The notes below the pieces were generated by a model. It saw nothing but the letters and a program-made list of their open reading frames with translations. It did not search any database and was not told the origin of the DNA. A DNA stretch of 64,000 bases. Source: Arthrobacter sp. Leaf337. Lineage in GTDB: Bacteria; Actinomycetota; Actinomycetes; Actinomycetales; Micrococcaceae. The position numbers and the translations under genes are program-made. Shown one piece after another: positions 43,481 to 52,819 of this stretch. The first letter of the stretch is position 1. Every line of letters begins with the position of its first letter. The DNA is taken from assembly GCF_001423745.1 (NCBI RefSeq), contig NZ_LMPC01000003.1, forward strand, positions 1 through 64,000. The letters run 5' to 3'.

Positions 43481-43622
43481 TTTTCCGCTTGAACCAGCCC
43501 CACACGGCCGTGGCCACGAACAGGATCAGGCCGATGAATGCCAGCCACAGCAGGCCCTTCACCACGAAGCCGAGGATCGACAGGACAAGCCAGATAATAA
43601 GCAGTGTGATGATAATTCCCAT
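43470..43622 (-). CDS. small hydrophobic membrane protein, 50 residues
   Basis: The frame from ATG 43622 encodes 50 residues: one long or two short membrane segments (GIIITLLIIWLVLSILGFVV, then LWLAFIGLILFVATAV) and a basic end WFKRKTNA. It overlaps the end of the ECF gene by 11 bases on the opposite strand. It lies 48 bases downstream of metH on the same strand and may share its transcript. No good ribosome binding site is seen. The near-ideal hydrophobic pattern with a positively charged C-terminus argues that it is real. Confidence 0.7.
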   Translation of the reverse strand: MGIIITLLIIWLVLSILGFVVKGLLWLAFIGLILFVATAVWGWFKRKTNA

Positions 43623-43670
43623 AGGGGAAGCTTAGGCGTTATCCCTGCTGAAACAGGCACCGACTCCACC

Positions 43671-46600
43671 TCACACCTTGAAGTACTTCGCCTCCGGGTG
43701 GTGGAACACGAAGGCGTCGGTGGACTGTTCGGGGTGCAGCATCAGCTCATCGCTCAGGATTACGCCCATCCGCTCGGGACGCAGCAGCTCCGTGACCTTG
43801 CGGCGGTCCTCCATGTCAGGGCACGCGGGGTACCCGAGCGAGAACCGTGCACCGCGGTAATCGAGCTTGAAGTACCCTGCCTTGTCCTTGGGCTCCTCGG
43901 CCGCGAATCCCAGCTCGGAGCGGATGCGGGCGTGCCAGAACTCCGCCAGCGCTTCCGTGAGCTGCATGACCAGGCCGTTGAGCTCGTAGTAGTCGCGGTA
44001 GTGGTTCCCCTTGAACAGCTCGGAAGTCACCTCATCGATCTTCGAGCCGGCGGTGACCAGCTGCACCGGCAGGACGTCCACCTGCCCTGATTCGCGCGAG
44101 CGGACGAAGTCGGACAGACACAGGTGCCGGTCCCGGCGCTGGCGCGGGAAATCGAAACGCAGCCGCTCGGTGCCGATCGGACCGCCGGAGCCGCCATCGG
44201 GGGCGAGCAGTCCCGCGTTGCCGAGGACGCCGTCGTGATCCTCCCCGTGGTGCAGCACCACCACCTGTTCCCCCTCGGAGACCACCGGGAAATAGCCGTA
44301 GGCGACGGATGCGTCCAGCATTCCCTCGGCGAGGATGCGGTCCAGCCAGTACCGCAGGCGCGGCCGGCCCTCGCGTTCCACCAGTTCCTCGTAGGAGGCG
44401 CCGTCGTCGCCGCGGCCGGGCTTGAGCCCCCACTGCCCCATGAAGGTGGCGCGCTCATCGAGCAACGCCGCGTAGTCGTGGAGTGCCACGCCGCGCACAA
44501 TGCGCGTGCCCCAGAACGGCGGCGCAGGCACGGTGTTGTCGGCGGCGACGTCGGAACGGCCGGGCATGGCTTCCGGTTCGGTCACCGTGAACTTCGGGCC
44601 TCCCTTATGGATCCGCTTCTTCAGCGGCGGAAGGCCGACGGCGTCGGGGTCGGCGCCGCGGGCCACCTGCACCAGCGGTTCCATAAGTGCCAGGCCCTCA
44701 AAGGCGTCCTTGGCGTACCTGACGGTTCCTTCAAACTGCTCCGCCAGGTCCTGTTCCACGTAGGCACGGGTCAGGGCTGCGCCGCCGAGGATGATGGGCC
44801 ACTTCTTCGCGAGCCCCCGGGACTGCAGTTCCGCGAGGTTCTCCTTCATCACCACGGTGGACTTCACCAGGAGCCCGGACATGCCAATCACGTCGGCGTC
44901 GTGCTCCTCGGCCGCGGCGATGATGTCGGCGATCGGCTGCTTGATGCCGATGTTGATCACTTTGTAGCCGTTGTTGGTGAGGATGATGTCCACCAGGTTC
45001 TTGCCGATGTCGTGCACATCGCCGCGCACGGTGGCGATCACCATGGTGCCCTTGCCCGAGGAATCCGACTTCTCCATGTGCGGTTCGAGCAGTGCCACCG
45101 CGTTCTTCATGACCTCGGCGGACTGCAGCACGAACGGCAGCTGCATCTCGCCGGCGCCGAAGCGCTCACCCACCACCTTCATGCCCTCGAGCAGCTGGTC
45201 GTTGATGATGGCCAGCGGGGTCATTCCCTCGGCGCGCGCCAGGTCGAGGTCCTCTTCGAGGCCCTTGCCTTCGCCGTCGATGATGCGCCGCTGCAGGCGT
45301 TCGCCGGTGGGCAGGGCGGCGAGTTCCGCGGCGCGCTGGTCCTTGAGCGCTGCGGTGTCGACGCCGGCAAACATGTCAAGCATGCTGTTCAGGGGGTCGT
45401 ACGTGATGTTGCCGTCAGCGTCGTATTCGCGGCGGTCCCAGACGAGGTCCAGGGCCACCTTGCGCTGCTCCTCCGGCAATGAGGCGAGCGGCACGATTTT
45501 GGCGGCGTCGATGATGCCGCTGGAGAGGCCCGCCTGCACGGCCTCGTGCAGGAACACCGAGTTCAGGACGATGCGCGCTGCCGGGTTCAGTCCGAAGGAG
45601 ACGTTCGAGACGCCCAGGGTGGTGTGGATGCCGGGGTATTTCGCGGTGATCTGGCGGATGGCCTCGATGGTTTCGATGCCGTCCCGGCGGGTCTCTTCCT
45701 GGCCGGTGGCGATGGGGAAGGTCAGGGCGTCGACGATGATGTCTTCGACGCGCATGCCCCACTCGCCCACCAGGGAGTCAATGAGGCGGGAGGCGATGGC
45801 CACCTTTCCCTCGGTGGTGCGTGCCTGGCCGTGCTCGTCGATGGTCAGGGCGATCACGGCGGTACCGTGTTCCTTCACGAGCGGCATGATGCGCGCGAAG
45901 CGGCTGTCCGGGCCGTCGCCGTCCTCGTAGTTGACGGAGTTGATTACCGGGCGCCCGCCGATGTGTTCGAGACCGGCCTGCAGCACGGGCGGTTCGGTGG
46001 AGTCGATGACGAGCGGGAGGGTTGAGGCCGACGCGAAACGCGAGACGATCTCCTTGATGTCGGCCACGCCGTCGCGCCCCACGTAGTCGATGCAGACGTC
46101 GAGCAGGTGCGCGCCGACACGGACCTGCTCGCGGGCGATATCGACGCAGTCATCCCAACGCTCTTCCAGCATCGCCTGGCGGAATGCCTTTGAACCGTTC
46201 GCATTGGTGCGCTCACCAATCGCGAGGTAGGAGGACTCCTGGTCGAACGGCACATGGTGGTAGAGGGAGGCGATGCCCGCTTCCCGTTCGGTGGGAACGC
46301 GGGCGCCGTCGGCGCCCCTCCCGCCGCCGGCGACGGCGTCGGTAGTGCGGAAGGGCGCAAGCCGTTCGACGACGGCGGCCATGTGCTCCGGCGTCGTACC
46401 GCAACATCCGCCTACGAGGCCCAGGCCGAATTCCCGCACGAACTGCTCGTGCGCGGTGGCGAGTTCGCTGGGTGACAGCGGATAGTGTGCGCCGTTGGGG
46501 CCAAGGACGGGCAGGCCGGCGTTGGGCATGCAGGCGATGGCCACGGAGGACTGCTTGGAGAGGTGGCGCAGGTGCTCGCTCATCTCATCCGGGCCGGTGG

Positions 46601-47321
46601 CGCAGTTCAGGCCGATGGCGTCGACGCCGAGCGGCTCGAGCGCGGTGAGGGCGGCGCCGATTTCGGAGCCCATCAGCATGGTTCCGGTGGTCTCGACGGT
46701 CACCTCAACGAAGATGGGGAGCCGGATGCCGCGGGCGACGATGGCCTGCTTGCAGCCGTTGACGGCGGCCTTGGTCTGCAGGAGGTCCTGGCTGGTCTCG
46801 ATGAGGAAGGCGTCCGCCCCGCCGTCGATGAGGCCCTCGGCCTGCAGGGCGAAGGTCTGCTTGAGGTAGTCGTAGCTGGTGTGGCCGAGGCTGGGGAGCT
46901 TGGTGCCCGGCCCCATCGAGCCGAGGACCCAGCGCATCCGTCCGTCTGTTTTCTCTGCCGCTTCGGCGCGCTCGCGGGCAATCTGCGCACCCTTGCGGGC
47001 GAGCTCTTCAATGCGGTCGTCGATGCCGTAGTCGGAGAGGTTGGACCAGTTGGCGCCGAAGGTGTTGGTTTCCACGGCGTCGATGCCGGTGGCGAAGTAG
47101 GCGTCGTGGATGTCCGCGAGGACATCGGGTCGCGTGTCATTGAGGATCTCGTTGCAGCCTTCGAGCCCCAGGAAGTCCTTTTCAAGGGACAGTTCCCGGC
47201 CCTGCAGCATGGTGCCCATCGCCCCATCGGCGATGACGACCCGGTGGTTCACCGCATCCAGCAGCGCCTGAGCGCGGACGGGACGGGGGACGGACTCAAT
47301 ATCAAGCGCAAAACGAGGCAT
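43671..47321 (-). CDS. metH: cobalamin-dependent methionine synthase
   Basis: The 1216-residue enzyme transfers the methyl group of 5-methyltetrahydrofolate to homocysteine through cobalamin. The homocysteine domain (about 20-330) shows the zinc ligands in GLNCATG and GGCCGTT. The folate domain follows (about 350-640, with INSVNYEDGD). The cobalamin domain has the B12-binding motif DVHDIGKNL (about 768). The activation domain near the C-terminus has LGYPACPDMEDR for S-adenosylmethionine. Length fits full MetH. I see no cobalamin riboswitch in the short upstream region. The gene faces the ECF transporter. Confidence 0.95.
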   Translation of the reverse strand: MPRFALDIESVPRPVRAQALLDAVNHRVVIADGAMGTMLQGRELSLEKDFLGLEGCNEILNDTRPDVLADIHDAYFATGIDAVETNTFGANWSNLSDYGIDDRIEELARKGAQIARERAEAAEKTDGRMRWVLGSMGPGTKLPSLGHTSYDYLKQTFALQAEGLIDGGADAFLIETSQDLLQTKAAVNGCKQAIVARGIRLPIFVEVTVETTGTMLMGSEIGAALTALEPLGVDAIGLNCATGPDEMSEHLRHLSKQSSVAIACMPNAGLPVLGPNGAHYPLSPSELATAHEQFVREFGLGLVGGCCGTTPEHMAAVVERLAPFRTTDAVAGGGRGADGARVPTEREAGIASLYHHVPFDQESSYLAIGERTNANGSKAFRQAMLEERWDDCVDIAREQVRVGAHLLDVCIDYVGRDGVADIKEIVSRFASASTLPLVIDSTEPPVLQAGLEHIGGRPVINSVNYEDGDGPDSRFARIMPLVKEHGTAVIALTIDEHGQARTTEGKVAIASRLIDSLVGEWGMRVEDIIVDALTFPIATGQEETRRDGIETIEAIRQITAKYPGIHTTLGVSNVSFGLNPAARIVLNSVFLHEAVQAGLSSGIIDAAKIVPLASLPEEQRKVALDLVWDRREYDADGNITYDPLNSMLDMFAGVDTAALKDQRAAELAALPTGERLQRRIIDGEGKGLEEDLDLARAEGMTPLAIINDQLLEGMKVVGERFGAGEMQLPFVLQSAEVMKNAVALLEPHMEKSDSSGKGTMVIATVRGDVHDIGKNLVDIILTNNGYKVINIGIKQPIADIIAAAEEHDADVIGMSGLLVKSTVVMKENLAELQSRGLAKKWPIILGGAALTRAYVEQDLAEQFEGTVRYAKDAFEGLALMEPLVQVARGADPDAVGLPPLKKRIHKGGPKFTVTEPEAMPGRSDVAADNTVPAPPFWGTRIVRGVALHDYAALLDERATFMGQWGLKPGRGDDGASYEELVEREGRPRLRYWLDRILAEGMLDASVAYGYFPVVSEGEQVVVLHHGEDHDGVLGNAGLLAPDGGSGGPIGTERLRFDFPRQRRDRHLCLSDFVRSRESGQVDVLPVQLVTAGSKIDEVTSELFKGNHYRDYYELNGLVMQLTEALAEFWHARIRSELGFAAEEPKDKAGYFKLDYRGARFSLGYPACPDMEDRRKVTELLRPERMGVILSDELMLHPEQSTDAFVFHHPEAKYFKV

Positions 47322-47391
47322 CTAAACAGGTTACGTCTGGGGGCCGGAACGTTGCGCTGTGTGTCCGTGTACTACGGCGGGGTGGTTGCGG

Positions 47392-47697
47392 TCAGCCCGC
47401 GCCTTGGCCCTCGCGGGCCGTCTCCTCCAGGATCCTGGCTGTGGGCGCTGCTGTCATCAGCTGCCCAATCACCTCGGGCTTATCCCACACCTCGCTGCGG
47501 AGCCGTTCCAGAAAGCCGTTCGCAGCTTCCTTGGTGTCGAAGTCAAGGAGCACGGCCACGTTGTTCGGCTCTTCTGTATCCCGGAACAGGCGGACAGACC
47601 TGGCGCCGGAGGCAGCGCGGCCTGCAGGATCGCTGTCGAATACTTTCTTGAATGCCTCGTAGTCCCGGACCGGATAGCTGATCTGCAGGGTGAACAT
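47392..47697 (-). CDS. hypothetical protein, dimeric alpha/beta-barrel-like
   Basis: The 101-residue product starts MFTLQISYPVRDYEAFKKVF and has a second strand pattern NNVAVLLDFDTKEAANGF. This beta-alpha-beta-beta pattern resembles ABM/DUF1330-type dimeric barrels (family inference only). A GGAAAGGAACC-like sequence upstream serves as ribosome binding site. No active-site residues are recognised, and it stands alone after metH on the same strand. Confidence 0.7.
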   Translation of the reverse strand: MFTLQISYPVRDYEAFKKVFDSDPAGRAASGARSVRLFRDTEEPNNVAVLLDFDTKEAANGFLERLRSEVWDKPEVIGQLMTAAPTARILEETAREGQGAG

Positions 47698-47819
47698 CGT
47701 TGGTTCCTTTCCTCGGGCTGTGTCAGCTCAAAGATAGGCCTCCGAACGTCATCCCGGTAGGGCCGCGGGGTGGCCTTGAACCGGCGCTGCGTTCCCTTCC
47801 TCGCCTATGTTCCCGGCCC

Positions 47820-48599
47820 CTACAGCGCCGACCAGCCGCCGTCGGACGCGAGGATGGCGCCGTTGACGTTGGTGCCGTCGTCGCTGAGCAGGAAGGTGAT
47901 GGAGGCGGCGAGCTGCGCCGCGGTGGCGGGCGCGGGGATAGTCACCTGCATCAGCGGGCCGAGTCGCTCGGCAGCCAGTTGGGAACCCCAGTCGGCCACG
48001 ATATTGGTGATCGTGGCGCCCGGAGCCACGGCGTTGAAGCGCAGGCCCTTGGGCCCGTACATCACGGCCGAGTTCTTGGTCAGGCCGACGACGGCGTGCT
48101 TGGACGCCGTGTAGGCGGCGCCGGCGGCGGATCCACGCAGGCCTGCCTCGGAGGCGACGTTGACAACAGAGCCGACTCCGGCGTCGAGCATCAGCGGCAC
48201 TACGGCGCGCGTGAGGCGCATCAGGGCGGTGACGTTGATCCGCAAAACCCGGTCCCAGGTTTCATCGTCCACGTCGTGAATCGGCGCGAACTTGTCCATG
48301 ATGCCGGCAACGTTCGCCAGGGCGTCGACCCTGCCGCCGGCAGCGGTGACGACGGCGGCTACGGTCTCCTCGGTGGAGATGTCGCCGGCCACGGGGACCA
48401 GATCCAGTCCGGCGTTCTTTTCCACGAGCGCGTCCAGGCGCTCCTTGCTGATATCCGCAGCGATGACGCGGCCCCCTTCCTTGGCGACGCGCAGGGCCGT
48501 GGCCTGGCCGATGCCCGACCCCGCGCCCGTGACAATGACGGTCTTGCCGGCAAACCGGCCGTTGGTGGTGACTTCCTGCCATGAAGCTTCGTTGCCCAT
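47820..48599 (-). CDS. short-chain dehydrogenase/reductase
   Basis: This 259-residue NAD(P)-dependent enzyme has TGAGSGIG in the cofactor site (about 24-31), NVAG near 93, catalytic Ser in VNVASEAG, and Tyr-Lys in AAYTASKHAVVG (about 157-161). ATG 48599 is preceded by AAGGA five bases away. The substrate is unknown. It is divergent from the TetR regulator at 48668, with a perfect palindrome between the two starts, so that regulator likely controls it. Confidence 0.9.
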   Translation of the reverse strand: MGNEASWQEVTTNGRFAGKTVIVTGAGSGIGQATALRVAKEGGRVIAADISKERLDALVEKNAGLDLVPVAGDISTEETVAAVVTAAGGRVDALANVAGIMDKFAPIHDVDDETWDRVLRINVTALMRLTRAVVPLMLDAGVGSVVNVASEAGLRGSAAGAAYTASKHAVVGLTKNSAVMYGPKGLRFNAVAPGATITNIVADWGSQLAAERLGPLMQVTIPAPATAAQLAASITFLLSDDGTNVNGAILASDGGWSAL

Positions 48600-48641
48600 G
48601 ATGTCCTTCCAGACGTTGCTGAGGGTGATGTGATCCACCTT

Positions 48642-48658
48642 ATGACACTCTGTGTCAT
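48642..48658. promoter_or_regulatory. TetR operator palindrome
   Basis: ATGACAC and GTGTCAT form perfect 7-bp arms with a 3-base spacer. It lies between the SDR start (48599) and the TetR start (48668), only ten bases from the latter, where binding would block both genes. Confidence 0.75.
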
Positions 48659-48667
48659 TATGTAAGG

Positions 48668-49288
48668 GTGAATACTGGTGGGATGCCTTCGGATGCTGTG
48701 AAGACCGCCGTTCCGCGCCCCACCGGGCGCCCGGTGACGATTGATCCCGACGCCGTGGCCGCCATTGCGCTGCGGCTGTTCGCCGAGCGCGGCTACGAGC
48801 AGACCTCCATGGAGGACATCGCGCGCGAGGCCGGGATCGGGCGCAAGAGCCTGTACCGCTACTTCTCGAACAAAGCCGAACTCGTCTGGGGCGGCATGGA
48901 GCCGGTGGTCGAGGCCTCCGGGCGGGTTCTGGATTCAGCCCGCGTTCAAGGCGCTTCCGACGGCGATGTCCTGGCGGGGCTGCGCGAGGCGGCTGTCGCG
49001 GGGATTACTGTGCTGCCTGACCTGGCGGTGACGCGCGGCCGACTGCGGCTGATCGCCGAGCATCCGGAACTGGCAAGCCGGAGCTACGGGTCGCTGGCGC
49101 CGCAGCGCGAGCGGGCCCGGGCCTACCTGGTTTCGACCGGTGTTGGCGAGGATGTTGCCGGGTATATGTGCGCCGCGTATCTTGGTGCGACGTTCGAAGC
49201 CTGGATGCAGTGGGCCGCGGGGACGGATCCGGATCCGGCGCCGTACCTGGTGGCGGCTGTTGGGGTGCTGCGGGTGCCGGAGGCTTAG
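48668..49288 (+). CDS. TetR family transcriptional regulator
   Basis: The 206-residue product has an N-terminal helix-turn-helix: [20 protein letters not shown] and [20 protein letters not shown]. The start may be GTG 48668 or ATG 48683. The C-terminal part (about 90-200) is helical and lacks recognisable ligand residues. The divergent SDR gene and the palindrome at 48642-48658 point to local autoregulation and control of that gene. The helix-turn-helix resembles the mycofactocin-type regulators, but no mycofactocin genes are present. Confidence 0.88.
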   Translation: MNTGGMPSDAVKTAVPRPTGRPVTIDPDAVAAIALRLFAERGYEQTSMEDIAREAGIGRKSLYRYFSNKAELVWGGMEPVVEASGRVLDSARVQGASDGDVLAGLREAAVAGITVLPDLAVTRGRLRLIAEHPELASRSYGSLAPQRERARAYLVSTGVGEDVAGYMCAAYLGATFEAWMQWAAGTDPDPAPYLVAAVGVLRVPEA

Positions 49289-49460
49289 ATCGCGAGCTCT
49301 AGATCCCACAAAGGACTGCACCACCAGGGGTCATCGGGACGTGCGGTGCCTCGATGGAGCCGCCCTCTTTAGTGTGGACGTAATGATGTCTCGGAGTCGC
49401 GTATGCCCCGCCCATAAAAAACTGTCCCGCTTAGGAAGCTAAACCGCTGCCGTTTGGCCC

Positions 49461-49680
49461 TTGACCGCGCACATCACCGGCTACGCGGGTCATCAACCGA
49501 CGAGCGGGACCTGACATCCAGCGGGATGGACTTGCCGCGCTCGGCTTACGCGAGGACCGGATCTACGTGAGTCACGGACTGATCGGCGGGAACAGGGATC
49601 GGCCCGGACTGCCCGATGCCTTCGTCGCCGTCGGCGCCAGCGACACCTTCGTCGTCAACAAACTCGACCGGTTCGGGAGC
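49461..49680 (+). pseudogene. serine recombinase (resolvase/invertase) N-terminal fragment
   Basis: From TTG 49461 the translation in shifting frames gives HITGYA, then STDERDLT, then QRDGLAALGLREDRIYVSHG, then RPGLPDAF and [12 protein letters not shown]. This matches the catalytic domain of small serine recombinases. At least two small indels (near 49490 and 49515) break the frame. The active-site Ser region is damaged. At 49680 the sequence passes abruptly into a fragment of an ABC exporter gene. It is a decayed mobile-element remnant. Confidence 0.75.
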
Positions 49681-50404
49681 AACTGCTTCTCGCCGGCGGA
49701 CACGTTTCCGCCCTCGTCCTCCAGCACCGTGTCGTAGCCCTCCGGCAGCGAGTGCACGAACCGGTCCACATACGCGCCCGCGCCGCCTCCAGAATCTCGG
49801 CTTCCGAAGCCGAGGGCCGTCCATACGCAATATTGTCCCGAATGCTCCCGCCGAACAGCCAGGTATCCTGCAGCACCATCCCCATCCGCGAGCGCAGCTC
49901 ACGCCGGGGCACCGAGGTGATGTCCACGCCGTCGAGCGTTTTCCGCCCGGCGTCAATTTCGTAGAACCGCATCATCAGGTTCACCAGCGTGGTCTTCCCC
50001 GCACCGGTAGGCCGACAATCGCCACAGTCTGCCCCGGCTCCGCCACAGGCGTCAAAAGGAGATCAGCGGCTTGTCCGGCGAGTAGGGAAGGACACGTCCT
50101 CGAACACCAGCCGCCCCCACCCGCCGGCAGGAACAGAACCGGCAGCCTCCGGCGACTCCTCCGGCTCATCCAGCAAAGAGAACACCCGCTCGGCCGACGC
50201 CACCCCGGACTGCAGCAGATTGGCCATCGACCCCAACTGCGGCCAGCGGCATGGTGCACTGCCGCGAATACTGGATGAACGCCTGCACATCGCCCAGCTG
50301 CATCGCCCCGGACGCCACCTGCAGCCTGCCCACCACGGCGATCCCCACGTACACCAGGTTCCCGATGAACGTCATGGCCGGCATGATCAGCCCGGAAATG
50401 TGCC
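49681..50404 (-). pseudogene. decayed partial copy of the ABC exporter gene at 57510-59516
   Basis: The sequence follows 57809-58533 closely, in the same orientation. It covers the end of the membrane domain ([14 protein letters not shown]) through Walker A and up to the ABC signature (SAGEK). Several one- to three-base indels, for example near 50010 in the Walker A region and near 50085 and 50245, break the frame. Neither the start nor the end of the gene is present. One end abuts the recombinase remnant. It is non-functional but marks a duplication event. Confidence 0.85.
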
Positions 50405-50474
50405 GCGGGTGACGATGGCCTGAGGGTTGCCAGACCTGGGTGAGAAACGACCGTTACTGACCTGCGGGAGGAGC

Positions 50475-50503
50475 GAAGCCGGGTGCTGTTCGCACCCGGC
50501 TTC
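50475..50503. terminator. stem-loop terminator
   Basis: GAAGCCGGGTGC and GCACCCGGCTTC form a perfect 12-bp stem with a 5-base loop; CCTCTTTCT follows on the plus strand. It lies 16 bases beyond the stop of the leftward permease gene. Confidence 0.75.
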
Positions 50504-50519
50504 CCTCTTTCTGGCCTAG

Positions 50520-52076
50520 TTACTGGGTGGCACCCCTAGGTTCGTCCTCGACGTCCTTAGGTGCCGTGAGATCCATCCCGAGCAGCGGCACTACTTTGGA
50601 CTTGGTGAAGTAGCGGTGACCCAGCCATAGAACGATGAATACTGGCAACCCGATGTAGGAGGAAAGCACCTCCACGGACCGTCCGGCAAGCACAGCCTCG
50701 TAGTTCTGTCCCGCAATGACCAGTATGAGCAGGGCGAAGGCCAGCAGCGGGCCAATGGGGAACAGGGATGCTTTGTACGGCAGGTCGCTGACTTTGTTTC
50801 CCTGGGCCAGGAAGCCGCGCCTGAAACGGTAGTGGGAGACCGCGATTCCCGCCCAGACGATGAAGCCGCATAGGCCGGACATGTTCAGCAGCCAGGAGTA
50901 GGCTGCACCCTGCCCGACGATCGCGGAGAGGAACCCGAAAAGTCCCACGGCCGCCGTCGCGAGCAACGCCGCGATCGGCACACCACGCGCATTGGTTCGG
51001 CCGAAGATCTTCGGGGCCATACCGTCATGGGCCATGGCGTAAAGCATCCGAGTGGAGGCATATAGTCCGGAGTTGCCCGCGGACAGGATGGCGGTCAGGA
51101 TCACGGCGTTCATCAAGGCCGCCGCGAAGGCGATGCCTGCGCGAGAGAAGACCAGGGTAAAGGGCGATGATGCAATATCGGACTCACCGGAGGCCAGCAG
51201 GCTCGGATCGGTGAACGGGATGAGGCAGCCGATGATAAAGATGGCGCCAATGTAGAAAAGCATGATGCGCCAGAAGACAGTGCGGATAGCCTTCGGCACC
51301 TCGCGGCGCGGGTCCTTCGCCTCGCCGGCGGCAACTCCTACGAGCTCGGTGCCCTGGAAGGAGAACCCGGCAACCATGAAGACCGAGATGATCGAGACCC
51401 AACCCCCGTGGAACACGTCATCGCGGTTTTCCCAGTTGCTAAGTCCCGGAGAGTTATCCCCGAGGATGCCGAAAATCATCAGCACGCCGGCGATCAGGAA
51501 GAGCACCACTGCGCTCACCTTGATCAGTGAAAGCCAGAATTCCGACTCACCAAAGGCCTTGGCCGAGAGGGCATTGAGCCCGGTCAGCACCAGCAGGAAG
51601 ATGCCGGCCCACACCCATCCTGGGACCCCCGGGAACCAGAAGTCCATGATGATTCCGGCCGCGACCAGCTCTGCGGCCACCGTGATGGCCCAGTTGAACC
51701 AATAGTTCCAGCCGATCGCGAACCCAAAGGACGGGGAGACGAAACGGGTGGCAAAGGACTGGAACGAACCGGCAACCGGTATTTTGGCCGACATCTCGCC
51801 CAATGACTGCATCAATAGGAATACCATCAGCCCGACCAGCGCGTAGCCGGCCAACGCACCGCCGGGACCCGCCTGGGAAATGGTGCTGCCCGAGGCCACA
51901 AACAGCCCGGTACCGATCGCACCGCCGATGGCGATCATCTGCAGGTGGCGGTGGTTTAGCCCGCGCTTGAGTTCGTTGGTGGATTCGCCGGAAGCGTGAT
52001 TTGCCGCTATCGCAAGGGAAGACCCCGCTGTTCCATCGGGCTTGATTTCTGTGAGGGTTCCGCTCGGTGGGGTCAT
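50520..52076 (-). CDS. amino acid permease (AAP family)
   Basis: The 518-residue membrane protein has 12 predicted helices. The first consensus region is HLQMIAIGGAIGTGLFVASG. GFSFQGTELVGVAAGEAKDP and PKAIRTVFWRI are the standard AAP loop. The first 40 residues are polar and soluble. It resembles permeases for basic or aromatic amino acids (LysP/GabP-like), but specificity is not readable. Its ATG 52076 overlaps the stop of an 82-codon upstream ORF by 4 bp. A terminator stem-loop follows. Confidence 0.88.
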   Translation of the reverse strand: MTPPSGTLTEIKPDGTAGSSLAIAANHASGESTNELKRGLNHRHLQMIAIGGAIGTGLFVASGSTISQAGPGGALAGYALVGLMVFLLMQSLGEMSAKIPVAGSFQSFATRFVSPSFGFAIGWNYWFNWAITVAAELVAAGIIMDFWFPGVPGWVWAGIFLLVLTGLNALSAKAFGESEFWLSLIKVSAVVLFLIAGVLMIFGILGDNSPGLSNWENRDDVFHGGWVSIISVFMVAGFSFQGTELVGVAAGEAKDPRREVPKAIRTVFWRIMLFYIGAIFIIGCLIPFTDPSLLASGESDIASSPFTLVFSRAGIAFAAALMNAVILTAILSAGNSGLYASTRMLYAMAHDGMAPKIFGRTNARGVPIAALLATAAVGLFGFLSAIVGQGAAYSWLLNMSGLCGFIVWAGIAVSHYRFRRGFLAQGNKVSDLPYKASLFPIGPLLAFALLILVIAGQNYEAVLAGRSVEVLSSYIGLPVFIVLWLGHRYFTKSKVVPLLGMDLTAPKDVEDEPRGATQ

Positions 52077-52321
52077 GCAGCACCACCCCTGGATATCGTT
52101 GCGGGCCGGGTCGGGTTCCCTGTGCCAATAGCGGCTCGACCGGTGCAGGCTTCTGCGACTGCGGTGTCGAGCAGATAGCCCATCGCATCATTGCGCGGTG
52201 CTGCCTGCGTGCTGGTGTACCCCGAGCTAAGAAACAGTCCTGAACCGGAGCAAAGACCGGTTTCAGGGGTGTCGGTAGCAATAGCCCGATCACTTATTTG
52301 CGTGTGGGAGCCAAGTCCCAT
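52073..52321 (-). CDS. small unknown protein coupled to the permease gene
   Basis: The frame encodes 82 residues from ATG 52321, with GGAGG ending four bases before the start. Its TGA overlaps the permease ATG (ATGA), so translation would be coupled. The sequence is rich in Gly, Ala, Ser and Thr (for example GSGLFLSSGYTSTQAAPRN), with two cysteines and no membrane segment. No family is recognised. It might be a regulator or partner of the permease, or a leader ORF for it. Confidence 0.5.
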   Translation of the reverse strand: MGLGSHTQISDRAIATDTPETGLCSGSGLFLSSGYTSTQAAPRNDAMGYLLDTAVAEACTGRAAIGTGNPTRPATISRGGAA

Positions 52322-52819
52322 GGTGCCTCCGAAAAGGTAGCTGCGGTGAGTTTGGGCCTTCCGAAGCCCTCGGGCCGGGAAGGATGGTGATCAAGCTAAC
52401 ACAGGCAAAGGAGGCGACATTTGGCGGGGCGAATGTTGCACGACCGACGGGTCAAGTCCTTACGCATAGGCGGTGGCAATCCAATCTGAGCGTAAGAGTT
52501 GCTGACCTGATGCCGTCCGGTGGCTAAGCAGCCCTGATGATCTGATATGACGCGTCGATAGTCGGCGAGTAGACCACGCCACCGATGGCGCACGTGGCAG
52601 GAGCCGAACCTCTCGACCCGTCCCGATACCGCCGCTCATTCGCCGTGATGCGCCGTTTCCGGGATGTCTTAAGAACACCGACCCACAGGTCAGACGCAGG
52701 CATTGCAATGAAGAGCGGTCCCCGAGCACAAGAATTTCTTATGCATGTTGGAATAACCCTTCACAGATGCTTACGCACTGCTAGCTTCTTCAGGAATCCC
52801 CTCAACGGAAGGAACGAGC
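52322..52819. other. divergent intergenic region
   Basis: These 498 bases separate the leftward permease unit from the rightward DUF6421 operon. They should contain both promoters. I see no gene with a ribosome binding site and no strong repeat. GGAAGGAACGAG just before 52820 is the ribosome binding site for the DUF6421 gene. Confidence 0.5.

Noticed and set aside
47322..47391. Possible cobalamin riboswitch before metH
   Set aside because: The upstream gap is too short and no B12-box-like sequence is visible. The same holds for the short gap before the lipoprotein at 40035.
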